Part shown: piece by piece, positions 27,530 through 35,802 of the stretch
Layout of the letters: each line of letters begins with the position of its first letter
Position numbering within the stretch: the stretch's first letter is position 1
Assembly: GCA_963703655.1 (NCBI GenBank)
Contig: CAVPFA010000005.1
Coordinates: forward strand, 62,001-126,000
Reading direction: 5' to 3'
DNA length: 64,000 nucleotides
DNA from: CAVPFA01 sp963703655
Lineage (GTDB): Bacteria; Actinomycetota; Acidimicrobiia; Acidimicrobiales; Bog-793
Notes under the pieces: model-generated
The model's input: only the letters and a program-made list of their open reading frames with translations
Told to the model about the DNA's origin: nothing
Databases searched by the model: none
Program-made: the position numbers and the translations under genes

Positions 27530-28121
27530 CGCCCTCTGTCAGGCGGCGCATGCCAGCATCCTGGCCAGTGCCGACGTGCTCACCGACGACCAGGTCCGGG
27601 CGTCGAGCCGATTGCCGGGTTGGTCGGTCGGGCACGTGCTCACCCACCTTGCCCGCAACGCAGAGGGCCACGCCCGCCGTCTCGAGGCAGCGCTCGTGGG
27701 GGAGGACCTACCCCGCTACCCCGGTGGGTCGTCGCAGCGCGACGCCGACATCGTCGCCGGTGCCGGCCGGAGCGCCACCGAGCTGGCCGCAGACCTGGCG
27801 GGGACGGCCCGACGGCTGGAGGAAGTGTGGGCCGGCAGCGCCGCCGCGGGATGGCCTCATGCCGAGCTGCGCGGCCACGACAGCTGGCCGACCAGGGCCA
27901 GCCCGTCCCGTCGCTTGCGGGAGGTGGAGGTGCACCACGCCGACCTCGGGCTCGGCTATGAGCCTGCCGATTGGCCGGACGAGTACGTCGAGTGGGAACT
28001 GCCCATACTCCTCGCTACCGTTTCCCGGCGACTTCCCAATCCGGGGGCACGCAGGGACGTGCTGGTGTGGCTGATGGGCCGGCGCCCGAACCTCCCCCCT
28101 GTCGGACTCGACCCGTGGTGA
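27492..28121 (+). CDS. Maleylpyruvate isomerase family protein (MDMPI/DinB fold)
   Basis: The protein has 209 residues. It has the four-helix metal-binding fold of mycothiol-dependent maleylpyruvate isomerases: LPGWSVGHVLTHLARNAEGH, then the later helix with VEVHHADLGLGY, whose histidines bind the metal. Members isomerise maleylpyruvate or transfer mycothiol in detoxification. The ATG at 27492 has a GAGGAT site. It is intact, of normal length for the family (the C-terminal MDMPI_C domain is short here), and not in an operon. Confidence 0.82.
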   Translation: MTTDLERDAAAAIALCQAAHASILASADVLTDDQVRASSRLPGWSVGHVLTHLARNAEGHARRLEAALVGEDLPRYPGGSSQRDADIVAGAGRSATELAADLAGTARRLEEVWAGSAAAGWPHAELRGHDSWPTRASPSRRLREVEVHHADLGLGYEPADWPDEYVEWELPILLATVSRRLPNPGARRDVLVWLMGRRPNLPPVGLDPW

Positions 28122-28473
28122 CGATTCAAGTGTGCCCAAGCGATGACAACGGATACTCAGCATCCACGTCTGGGGTAACTTCCGAGAGCTAGTGCCGCAG
28201 TGGGCACAGTCGCTCGGCCCGATCGCCGAGCACGTCGCCCACGTATTCGGGAAGGCAATGGCGGGCACGTACTCGGCGGCCACCCGACTACGAGGAGTCG
28301 CACCCGTGCGGCGCAGGCGGTCGTGAAGGCACGCAAGGCCTCGGCTCAGACGGCTGCGAGGTCCTCGACCTCACTGCAAAAGCGGCTCTTCTCAATGAAT
28401 GTCATGAAGAGGGACCTCCTCCGGTGAGAACTTGGGTTCTCGCTGGAACCAGACCGAAGGAGGTCCCGACACC
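28122..28473 (+). other. Left flank of the IS110 element, with a frameshifted ORF remnant
   Basis: From about 28150 a coding-like segment is readable in two frames (WGNFRELVPQWAQSLGPIAE, then VFGKAMAGTYSAATRL and, shifted, RAAQAVVKARKASAQTA). I do not recognise the family. The final 60 bases form a strong hairpin ahead of the transposase gene. In IS110 elements the non-coding flank of the transposase encodes a structured guide (bridge) RNA, so this is where such an RNA would be expected; none can be proved from sequence alone. Confidence 0.4.
28411..28467 (+). promoter_or_regulatory. Hairpin sequestering the IS110 ribosome binding site
   Basis: GGGACCTCCTCCGGT (28411-28425) pairs with ACCGAAGGAGGTCCC (28453-28467) at 14 of 15 positions, and inside it GAGAAC pairs with GTTCTC. 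The AAGGAGGT ribosome binding site for the transposase start at 28474 is buried in the outer stem. This would limit translation from read-through transcripts, a common safeguard in insertion sequences, or be part of the element's structured end. Confidence 0.75.
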
Positions 28474-29502
28474 ATGTTGCACGCTGGTCTCGATCTGAGC
28501 AGGAAGCGTCTCGATGTCTGTGTCCTTGACGAACGCGGAGAGAGGGTCATGGTGACCGCTGCGCCGCCAGACGCCGACGGACTTCGGCACCTCGTCTGCG
28601 AGATCGGGCGCCTCGGCGGGCCGGTCATGGCGACGATCGAGTCGACGACTGGCGCTCGGTTCGTCCACTACAGTCTCGAGCTCTTGGGCTGGGACGTCGA
28701 GATCGCGGATGCCCAACGCACGAAGGGGCTGGCTCCACTCGCTTGCAAGACCGACCGCATCGATGCCTGCGTGCTTGCGGAGCTGAGCCGGCGTGAGCTC
28801 GTGCCTGCGATCTGGCTTCCGGACCCCGACGTGCGCGGCGAACGCGAGCGGGCTCGGTTCCGCCTCCATCTTGTTCGTCACCGGGTGATGCTGAAGAACC
28901 GCATCCACGCAAGCCTCATGTCGTTCGGAAAGCCGTGCCCGGTGTCGGATCTCTTCGGCGTCTCCGGTCGCGCACTGCTGCACCGGCTCGCCCTTCCGGA
29001 GCCCTGGGCGCAGAACATCGCGACCGCGCTCGGGCTCATCGACGATCTCGACGCCCAGATCGACTCTGCTGAGAAGGAGCTCCGTTCGCTCGGTGCCAAT
29101 CACCCTTACGTCTCGCTCCTCACGACCGCACCGGGGATCGGGTACATCCTCGGCTACACGATCGCTTCGGAGATCGGCGACATCCACCGCTTCTCCTCGC
29201 CGAAGAAGCTCTGTGGCTATACCGGGCTCTGCCCGCGCGTTCACCAGTCCGGCGAGCGGGACTTTCGCGGGCCGCTCGCGAAGAACGGGCCCAAGTACCT
29301 TCGGTGGGCACTCATCGAGGCTGCGGTTCACGCTGCGCGGCACCCCGCCTATCGCGATCACTACGAGAAGACGGCGCAACGGCTCGGCCGCCAGCGGGGC
29401 AAGAAGGTCGCCCGGGTCGAGGTTGCTCGCAAGCTCGCAGAAGCTATCTGGCACATGTGCCAGACCGGCTCCACATTCTCTCCGGCAAGGTCCCACCCCT
29501 AG
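28474..29502 (+). CDS. IS110-family transposase, apparently intact
   Basis: The protein has 342 residues. The N-terminal DEDD (RuvC-like) domain starts MLHAGLDLSRKRLDVCVLD and keeps the acidic positions, including the TIEST glutamate and the KTDRIDA motif. The C-terminal transposase-20 domain has APGIGYILGYTIASEIGDIH, SPKKLCGYTGLCPR and the serine-bearing NGPKYLRWALIEAA. IS110 enzymes move the element by a recombinase-like reaction guided by a non-coding RNA from the element's end. The start at 28474 follows AAGGAGGT. A different IS110 remnant lies just downstream on the other strand. Confidence 0.93.
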   Translation: MLHAGLDLSRKRLDVCVLDERGERVMVTAAPPDADGLRHLVCEIGRLGGPVMATIESTTGARFVHYSLELLGWDVEIADAQRTKGLAPLACKTDRIDACVLAELSRRELVPAIWLPDPDVRGERERARFRLHLVRHRVMLKNRIHASLMSFGKPCPVSDLFGVSGRALLHRLALPEPWAQNIATALGLIDDLDAQIDSAEKELRSLGANHPYVSLLTTAPGIGYILGYTIASEIGDIHRFSSPKKLCGYTGLCPRVHQSGERDFRGPLAKNGPKYLRWALIEAAVHAARHPAYRDHYEKTAQRLGRQRGKKVARVEVARKLAEAIWHMCQTGSTFSPARSHP

Positions 29503-29809
29503 TTCTGGTCGCCTGACGACCCTTCAATGAAATGGACCAGTCGGAGGTGTTCCCAGAAGACCCAGTCCTCCCAGTCGAGGAGGCGATAGAGAAATGAGCA
29601 CCCACCCCCATCCTTGACAAACGGCCCCTCTTCATAGAGAGAACTGGGGCGCGTGAACATCTGACCGCGCTCTGATAGGGGATCCACCGGCGCGGCAAGG
29701 GGCCTCGCCATTCTCGTGGCTGTCCAAAGCAGGTCTCGTGACGGTCGCGGCGAAGTCCGGCGCTTCGAGAGAGGAAGGCCCCCGCCATGGGTGACGGTAC
29801 CGAATTCGA

Positions 29810-29918
29810 CGACAAGCTGTCGGTTGTCGACGGGGCGTTTGCCGAGCACGGTTCCTTCGAGGTCCATCACGCAGACATCGTGATGGTCCTCTGCCCAGTC
29901 CACGCCAACAAAGATCAT
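29810..29918 (-). pseudogene. IS110-family transposase, N-terminal fragment
   Basis: From an ATG at 29918 with a GGAGGAG site, about 35 residues match the start of a second IS110 type (MIFVGVDWAEDHHDVCVMDL then LGKRPVDN). Similarity stops near 29810 although the frame stays open to 29499. It differs clearly from the intact copy next to it, so it is a different element, cut short. Confidence 0.7.
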
Positions 29919-30756
29919 CGCTCCTCCTTCTCGAGTGTCCTTACGAGCCAGAGGAGAAGCGCGGCGACCTAATGAATCAGTGCTCTCGGCACGACACCCC
30001 AACAGCCGTCATCCTCCTCACTGGCCTGCCGGGGCACGATCTATTTTTAGAGCTGAAGGCTCGGGACCAATGAGTGCTCACCGGCAGGTGGCTCGGAGAT
30101 CAGCCTGCCTCGTCGACGAGCTGATCCAGTGTCATTAGGACATATTCAAAAGGGCTGTCGACGTCTCAGGTCCCCTCCGCCGCCGTGCGCAAGCGGATCT
30201 CGAGCTGTGTCAGTTGAGGAACCGCTCGGGGAGCGGCGCAGGTCACAACCCAGCGGAGCGGGACCGTCCCATAAGACCCGCCCGGTGATGATTCCCGCAG
30301 AGGTGCCCGATGCGGGACATCATGCATTGCGTTCAAAAACGACCGTACGAAGGTCAGCGAGGAACTGCCGTGCGTCACTCTCGGAGATTGGGGATCGACA
30401 ACGCCGAGAAGGTGCGGCGGCCGTCCCTCAGTCAGAGGGTGCGGAAAACGGGCCCAGACGTAGCGAGGCTTGCCAGAGTTTTTGCACACAATTGCCCGGT
30501 TTCGCCGGACGAGGTGCTTCGTGGGCCGCCGAGCCTCCGATCGCCGACGGCCTCGGCGTCCCCCGAACGGTGATGCCGGTTGCTTGCCCATTGGTGATGA
30601 CGAAGCCGACACCAGCGGGAACCTGGACCCGCCGAGCCAGTCACGATCGCATCCAAGTGAGCGTGGTAGTGAACGGCGAGTGCTTCCTGCTTGAGCACCT
30701 GGAGTCTATGGGAACACCCGGGTAACAACTGAGGGCGCAACCGAGTCGAGAACCTC
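29919..30756. other. No gene supported
   Basis: Frames of 60-200 codons on both strands lack recognisable domains. A 20-base sequence at 30473-30492 is an inverted copy of 25010-25029. The right edge holds the terminator of the next leftward gene. Confidence 0.4.
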
Positions 30757-30785
30757 GAAGGGGAAGCCCCGGAGGCCTCCCCTTC
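30757..30785 (-). terminator. Rho-independent-type hairpin after the collagen-like gene
   Basis: GAAGGGGAGGCC and GGCTTCCCCTTC (read on the minus strand) form a 12-bp stem with one mismatch and a five-base loop, 30 bases after the stop codon of the gene at 30815-31756. No long U run follows, which is usual in high-GC actinobacteria. Confidence 0.7.
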
Positions 30786-30814
30786 GTGTTGGTCACGACC
30801 TGTCTGCGTTCGTC

Positions 30815-31756
30815 TCAGTCACCGGTGCATATGTAAGACAACACCTCCCCGCTGTTGCCGTCGGCAAGGTGCATTGTGAAGGACGTGCCGCTATTTCGGA
30901 CCACGTCGACAGGGTCCTTCTCGGTGTTCGTGGAGCTGCTAGCAGTGCACACGTAAGTGCTTGCACTGGTGAAGACGCCTGACCCGGACAAGATTACGGT
31001 GGCGGTGCCGCCGCCGCCCTCCGTCGCGCTGCCAATGACAGTGTGCGGGGTGGCAACCTGGGTGAAGCCAAAGCTCTCGGCCGCAGCAGTGGTCGCCGTG
31101 GTATCCAGGCTGGTTCCGGACGACCCCCTGACCACCGTGAGCTCTATGTACTGACCAGCGGTGACCGCGAGGTTAGGGGTGATGGTGCAGGTATCGCTGC
31201 CGACTCCACTAATAGTGCAGGCGTCCCCCGATGTCGCACCGTTCACGTAGAGCGTCACTTTGTACGAGGCGGAGTTGCCCGTCCCGATGGTGGTGCCGAA
31301 GGTGAAGGTTGCGGACGTCAGTGTGCCCGACGAGGTGACGTTTGTGTTGTTGGGGGCCGTACCGTCGCCCTCGTTAGTCGTGCTCACAGAGGAGGTAGAA
31401 AGCGAGACGTACTCACTGGTCGTGCCCCAAGCCGTGCTCGGGGCGGAACCCGCGAAGTTCGTCGTGCTCGCGGTGTAGACGTTCGCCCCCGCGCCGGTAG
31501 GACCGGTCGCACCAGTTGCGCCCCTCGCGCCAGTTGAGCCGAGTCTCACCGCGACGGTGCCAGCCGGGCACGTCCACTTTGGCATGATCTTTAGCACGCT
31601 ATACGGGTTTGCGCATATATGGAACGGCGCCTGTGGAGAACTGCTACTTGTTGACCTGCTACTTGTTACGGCGGCTGCGGTGCCGACAAGGCCGAGGGTC
31701 AAAACAGCGGCCACGCCGACAGACACCAGACGCATCTTTTTGGTCAGAGACGTCAT
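30815..31756 (-). CDS. Secreted collagen-like repeat protein
   Basis: The protein has 313 residues. The start at 31756 follows GGAGGT and gives a signal peptide (KKMRLVSVGVAAVLTLGLVG). A short domain with two cysteines precedes a run of collagen-type G-x-y triplets (GSTGARGATGATGPTGAG), and then a long beta-rich Thr/Ser/Gly domain (GTTIGTGNSASYKVTLYVNG, TCTITPNLAVTAGQYIELTV) with paired cysteines, like those on phage-tail or exosporium-type proteins. No membrane anchor or sorting signal is seen, so it is probably released or bound non-covalently. It is followed by a terminator and looks intact. Function: cell-surface or adhesive role (inference). Confidence 0.75.
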   Translation of the reverse strand: MTSLTKKMRLVSVGVAAVLTLGLVGTAAAVTSSRSTSSSSPQAPFHICANPYSVLKIMPKWTCPAGTVAVRLGSTGARGATGATGPTGAGANVYTASTTNFAGSAPSTAWGTTSEYVSLSTSSVSTTNEGDGTAPNNTNVTSSGTLTSATFTFGTTIGTGNSASYKVTLYVNGATSGDACTISGVGSDTCTITPNLAVTAGQYIELTVVRGSSGTSLDTTATTAAAESFGFTQVATPHTVIGSATEGGGGTATVILSGSGVFTSASTYVCTASSSTNTEKDPVDVVRNSGTSFTMHLADGNSGEVLSYICTGD

Positions 31757-32217
31757 TGCCTTACCTCCATGTACTCGATGGGCTGGCTGCCCCGCGGGTG
31801 CCTTCTCCTCCAGCGGCCCTTCACGCGATGTCCTAAACATGTGGCTCTTCCTCCTTGTTTGCGACGATGTTGAAGAACGTGCCTGCCCGACCGACTTCTG
31901 TGTCCCCTTTGCCGCACATGTCGAGGCTGCTGCTGTGACGTGTTCGCCACCTACAACCCCCGCAGCCCGTCGTCTTCCAACGCCAGCTACACCTACGGCA
32001 CCTCGAGGAACGTCCCGAGGCTGCCGGAAGCCGCGAAGACCGCGGCAGTCTGCCCGGAACGCACCAAAAACTGCCGACCCGAAAGTGTCATTGCGACCAC
32101 CTTCATAGGCGGAGAACCCAAACCAAGGTAACAACTATATAACCATACCGCAATGAGTTTGTAAAGTCCCGGCCTGATCGGGGAAGGCTGGAAAGGTGGC
32201 TAGACCATGTCTCCGCG
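31757..32217. other. Intergenic, no gene supported
   Basis: The frame of the collagen-like protein stays open for 126 codons upstream of its start but is arginine-rich and lacks a ribosome binding site. No clear promoter is seen. The composition becomes more AT-rich near 32140 (AACTATATAACCATACCG), where promoter elements could lie. Confidence 0.4.
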
Positions 32218-32504
32218 GTGGGGCCAATCCAAGTTGACAAACTCAGTGCCCCGATACTTCGAATTGCTCCGCATGGCGTTTCGGCGGTGCAGGAGATCGC
32301 AGGGCTCGTTGTCATCGACGTTGCCCCGGCACGGCTGAGCCTGGCGGCACGCGCTGTCAAACGGACTTCGGACCTCGTCATAGGGGGCCTGTCGCTCTTG
32401 TTCGCGCTGCCGGTGCTCGCAGCCGCCTCGATCGCGATCAAGGTGACCTCTCCCGGTCCCGTGCTGTTTCGCCAGGAGCGCATCAACGCCAGCTACGTCC
32501 GCGG
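32218..32504 (+). pseudogene. Polyprenyl-phosphate sugar transferase, N-terminal fragment
   Basis: Residues around LSLAARAVKRTSDLVIGGLS, LLFALPVLAAASIAIKVTSP and GPVLFRQERI match the membrane helix and first motif of bacterial initiating sugar transferases (WbaP/EPS glycosylphosphotransferase type), which load the first sugar phosphate on undecaprenyl phosphate. After QERI the frame leaves the family, so the catalytic domain is missing. The break lies near an IS30 remnant, whose insertion is a likely cause. Confidence 0.75.
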
Positions 32505-32833
32505 CTTCGGCCTGCGTGTTGCCGGCAAGCAGGGCCTCCAGGGTGTTGGAATCGATGGGCCGGGCGCGACAGGACTGCGCCTAAGACCTGAGCCGCCGCC
32601 GAGCAGCGGGTCTACGATCGCACAACATGGAGCCAGGTTCGACAGCGTTGAGAATGAGGTTCACATCGCGGACGGGTCCGGGTACCTCTGCGACAGGCTG
32701 CGCTCTGGGTACGAGCGAAGGCGGGCTGAGGAAACCTCGGTGATCCCCACTCACCAAGGACAGCTCAATGAGGTGACGTGTTCTCACTGTGTCGTTTGCC
32801 ATGAGCATGGGACCACCTGAGCCCCTGGCGGAT

Positions 32834-33430
32834 TCAAGCAGTCAGCGCAAAAAGCTCGGCGAGTTTCTCCGATGGTTTTCATAGAACCGAGAGTCTTGCG
32901 TGGACGGTTGTCCAGGCTGCGGGCAAAGCGGGCCAGGTCGTCGGGGCTGTGCACCGAGAGGTCCGTCCCTTTGGGCATGTACTGACGCAGAAGTCCATTG
33001 GTGTTCTCGTTGGACCCCCGCTGCCACGGGCTGTGCGGATCGCAGAAGTACACCTGGATCCCCGTATCGATGGTCAGCTGGGCGTGACTGGACATCTCCC
33101 TTCCTTGATCCCAAGTCAGGCTGCGAAACAGCTCGTCGGGCAATTCTGCTATCGCCCGCGTCATCGCGTCGTTGACCCTCTCGGCCTCGCGGCCCTCGGG
33201 AAGGTGGAGCAACATCACGTAGCGAGTGGTACGCTCCACGAGCGTTCCTACGGCGGACCTGTTGTTCTTTCCGATGATGAGGTCGCCTTCCCAGTGGCCA
33301 GGCACGGCGCGGTCCTCGACTCGGCCGGCCGTTCACTGATGTTGACCGTGGCGGGGATGTGGCCCCGGTTCTCGAGGCGGCTGCGGAGCCGGCGCTGGGC
33401 ACGTCCAGTCCGCAAGCAGGTGAAGCGCTG
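32834..33430 (-). pseudogene. IS30-family transposase, truncated and frameshifted
   Basis: The catalytic core is readable: PGHWEGDLIIGKNNRSAVGT, VERTTRYVMLLHLP, LTWDQGREM and CDPHSPWQRGSNENTNGLLR, which includes the DDE residues. The frame is broken near 33300 (upstream part LENRGHIPATVNISERPAE is in another frame) and again near 32890, after which the true C-terminus KPSEKLAELFALTA and stop at 32834 are found. The N-terminal helix-turn-helix is missing. Confidence 0.85.
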
Positions 33431-33659
33431 ATCGAGGGGGTGGGGAACTACTTGATCGTTCTGACCAAATCAGTGGGTAATTCCGTGATCGTCAGCACAA
33501 CCCACCTGAGGCTTGTCGATACGACGACCTTCAGCACTGGCATCGTGGTGCTTACCTACACCCACAGGTAACGACGACCGAGCTCGTCACGCTCGCTGCC
33601 GACCTGGTCGCCGAGGACAGCACCGACCGGGACGGGCACCGTCTACGTCACAGTGTCCG

Positions 33660-33866
33660 CTGTACGAGTCGTGGGAGCGCGTTCTCCATCTGGGCGCGAT
33701 GCTCAAAGCCAAGCTCAGCGACGAGTCCATTCCTGAGCAGTTGCGACGTCTCGGCGATCGAAGCCTGGACGGTCGCGACCCATCTCGCCTTCTGGGGCCG
33801 GTGATCACCGGAGCCATCAACGGCGCCGAGCAGAAACGTCAGCCGAGGTGGAAGGTGAGGTCATGA
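33660..33866 (+). other. Uncertain ORF, C-terminal part protein-like
   Basis: The segment ESWERVLHLGAMLKAKLSDE, SIPEQLRRLGDRSL and GPVITGAINGAEQKRQPRWK looks coding, and its stop overlaps (ATGA) the start of a 32-codon ORF at 33863-33961. I do not recognise either. The upstream part of the gene, near 33480-33570 (THLRLVDTTTFSTGIVVLTY), is in another frame, so this may be a broken gene. Confidence 0.3.
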
Positions 33867-33938
33867 CCGACCTCCCCCAACACCCCGAGACCCGGGTCCT
33901 TCGGCACGGCGCTGGTCAGCTTGACATCTCGTTCGCCC

Positions 33939-34535
33939 TCACGCAGAGCCGCGGACCTTAGCGACGCGGACCCCCCAGGCGAGGGCGAATGTACCAGTAA
34001 CCGCGAGTAGAAAGCCCGGTCCCAGATTGGCGCCGACGACGTAGGTGAAGCTGCGCACCGGTGCGGCGGGCGCGAACACGATCTGGTGCGTGGACTCGAG
34101 CACCGGCCACTCGCTCGGACCGACGACGAGCCACGCCCCCGCGAGAATCGCCAGCAGCCCGGCCAGTGCCGAGCCCGATCGCCCCGCACCCCGAGCGGCC
34201 TTCGGCACCATCGCGACCATCACCATCCCCGCGATCAGCGCGACCCCTCCGGGCGCCGCGTGCAGCGCGGCGTGAATCAGGCTCCACTGCCATGACGGCG
34301 AACCGTCCGGGCTCCATCCGAACGAGGGCCCCACGAACACCGAGACGCCCGCCCAGGCACCGAGCAACGCCGTCAGGAGCCCGATGATGCTCAGGCCCGC
34401 CGGCGGCAGCCCGCTCTGCACCTGCATCCCGTACGAACCGCCGGACGACAGCCCTCCTGGCGGGACCGGAGCATCGAGCCCAGGGGGCGGCACGACACCC
34501 GCTGCCTGAGGTGGCTCGTTCACGGCATCGGCCAT
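33939..34535 (-). CDS. Four-helix membrane protein with proline-rich N-terminus
   Basis: The protein has 198 residues from an ATG preceded by GAGGAGGTG. About 45 polar, proline- and glycine-rich residues are followed by four hydrophobic segments (ISIIGLLTALLGAWAGVSVF, VALIAGMVMVAMV, LAGLLAILAGAWLVVG, GFLLAVTGTFALAWGV). It resembles many small actinobacterial membrane proteins of unknown function. The proline-rich cytoplasmic tail may bind partner proteins (inference). Intact. Confidence 0.65.
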   Translation of the reverse strand: MADAVNEPPQAAGVVPPPGLDAPVPPGGLSSGGSYGMQVQSGLPPAGLSIIGLLTALLGAWAGVSVFVGPSFGWSPDGSPSWQWSLIHAALHAAPGGVALIAGMVMVAMVPKAARGAGRSGSALAGLLAILAGAWLVVGPSEWPVLESTHQIVFAPAAPVRSFTYVVGANLGPGFLLAVTGTFALAWGVRVAKVRGSA

Positions 34536-34848
34536 CTCCGCACCTCCTCACTTCCCGTGCGATCGTCTGCGGTCGTCCTCCACGGCGGCCGCGAGCGCCA
34601 ACTAAGCTCGTCGAACCGCAAGTGCGGGTGTGCGCAGGCCGCGAGCAGATCGTACACCGGGCCTGGCGCAATGCTCATGGACGCAACAGAACGCACAGTC
34701 CATCGGCCAGCCCCCACATCACCCGTCGGTCACAAGGGCGCTTGTCCGATGGCCAACGCGCACCCTCGCGGGATGGATTAGCGGTCCCCGACGATCGCCG
34801 AAAGCGCCCGGCTCAACCCTTACCAGCCGGCGGCCGACAACAGGACAC

Positions 34849-35025
34849 ATGAGCGACTGGGTGCTCGGCCTCGGGGCCTTCGGATTCGCCTGGATACTCG
34901 GGATATTCATATTTGTCTTCCTCTACGGCGGCGATCTGCGCAGCCCCCGGACCTCTGGGGACGATGACCTTGAACGGCTTATCGACAAGACACTCGAGAT
35001 GAGAGAGCGAACTGAATCTCTGTAG
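34849..35025 (+). CDS. Small single-pass membrane protein, 58 aa
   Basis: The ATG at 34849 follows AGGA. The product is one hydrophobic helix (WVLGLGAFGFAWILGIFIFV) and a charged tail that ends in a short helix (DDLERLIDKTLEMRER). No family is recognised. The acidic/basic amphipathic tail suggests a protein-binding role at the membrane (inference). Confidence 0.5.
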   Translation: MSDWVLGLGAFGFAWILGIFIFVFLYGGDLRSPRTSGDDDLERLIDKTLEMRERTESL

Positions 35026-35071
35026 GGTTGCAAGAGCCGTAGCCTTGTCCTGACTCCAAGGGGGAGACAGC

Positions 35072-35239
35072 ATGCGCCGTAAGAACCTTCTCTACCGCGC
35101 TGCGCGTGATCTCGGCAACGTGGAGGGCGCCGGGAAAGGCCCGGCCAGCTACGGCCGCCGCGTCGTGCGACGCAAGGTGCTGCGGGCCTCGAACGGAGGC
35201 GTTCAAAGGGCTCTTCGCAAGCTCAAGCTCTGGCGCTGA
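35072..35239 (+). CDS. Small basic protein, 55 aa
   Basis: The ATG at 35072 has an AAGGGGGAG site. The product is strongly basic (MRRKNLLYRAARDLGNVEGA, YGRRVVRRKVLRAS, LRKLKLWR) and resembles short, conserved but uncharacterised actinobacterial proteins that are often missed by gene finders. It lies 46 bases after the small membrane protein and may be co-transcribed with it. Nucleic-acid or membrane binding is plausible from charge alone. Confidence 0.6.
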   Translation: MRRKNLLYRAARDLGNVEGAGKGPASYGRRVVRRKVLRASNGGVQRALRKLKLWR

Positions 35240-35802
35240 TTCACCGGCCGCCAAAGCGCCCAAGGAGGCGCCGAAACGCTGGGCTAGCTAGCCCTGCCCC
35301 ACCTCGAGTCCTGACTAGCCTTCCGATGGAGATGCGATCCGCCGGGTGCAACTGCGTGATTGATCGTGGAGTGCGCGTTGTTGTGTGGGACGATCCCCAC
35401 TGTTCTTGTGAGGACTTGCCAGTCCGCGAGGCTTCCAAGCGCCGAGCCCCGACGTGACAAGGGCCCCCCGATCCTCGACCGCTAGACAGCCGAACAGGTA
35501 TTCCGCTAGCCCGGAACTCGAGTTGGCTATTGTCTGGATCGCCGAAACTTATCATCGCGTTCGCGGTGTGATCCGGTTCCTTGATGCCGGAGTGCGCGAT
35601 GTCCAGTTGGTCGAACCGAGCGACCCAATCGTCGAGGTTGAAGCGGGCCTCGCGGCGGCCTGGAGAGCCGCGAGGCCCTTAGCTCCGACGTCTCGACGAC
35701 TGAGACGCGGCCACCGACCTCTTCGGTCACGCACCGTGAGCGCGGGCAGAGCACCTCCTGACCGATCATTGCCGGTAACGCCGAACTCATCCGTAGGGCG
35801 AT
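35240..35802. other. No gene supported
   Basis: Open frames on both strands lack domains. The plus-strand frame from 35454 has a helix-like section (VWIAETYHRVRGVIRFLDAG) but no ribosome binding site or family match. It lies downstream of the convergent sortase gene. Confidence 0.4.
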
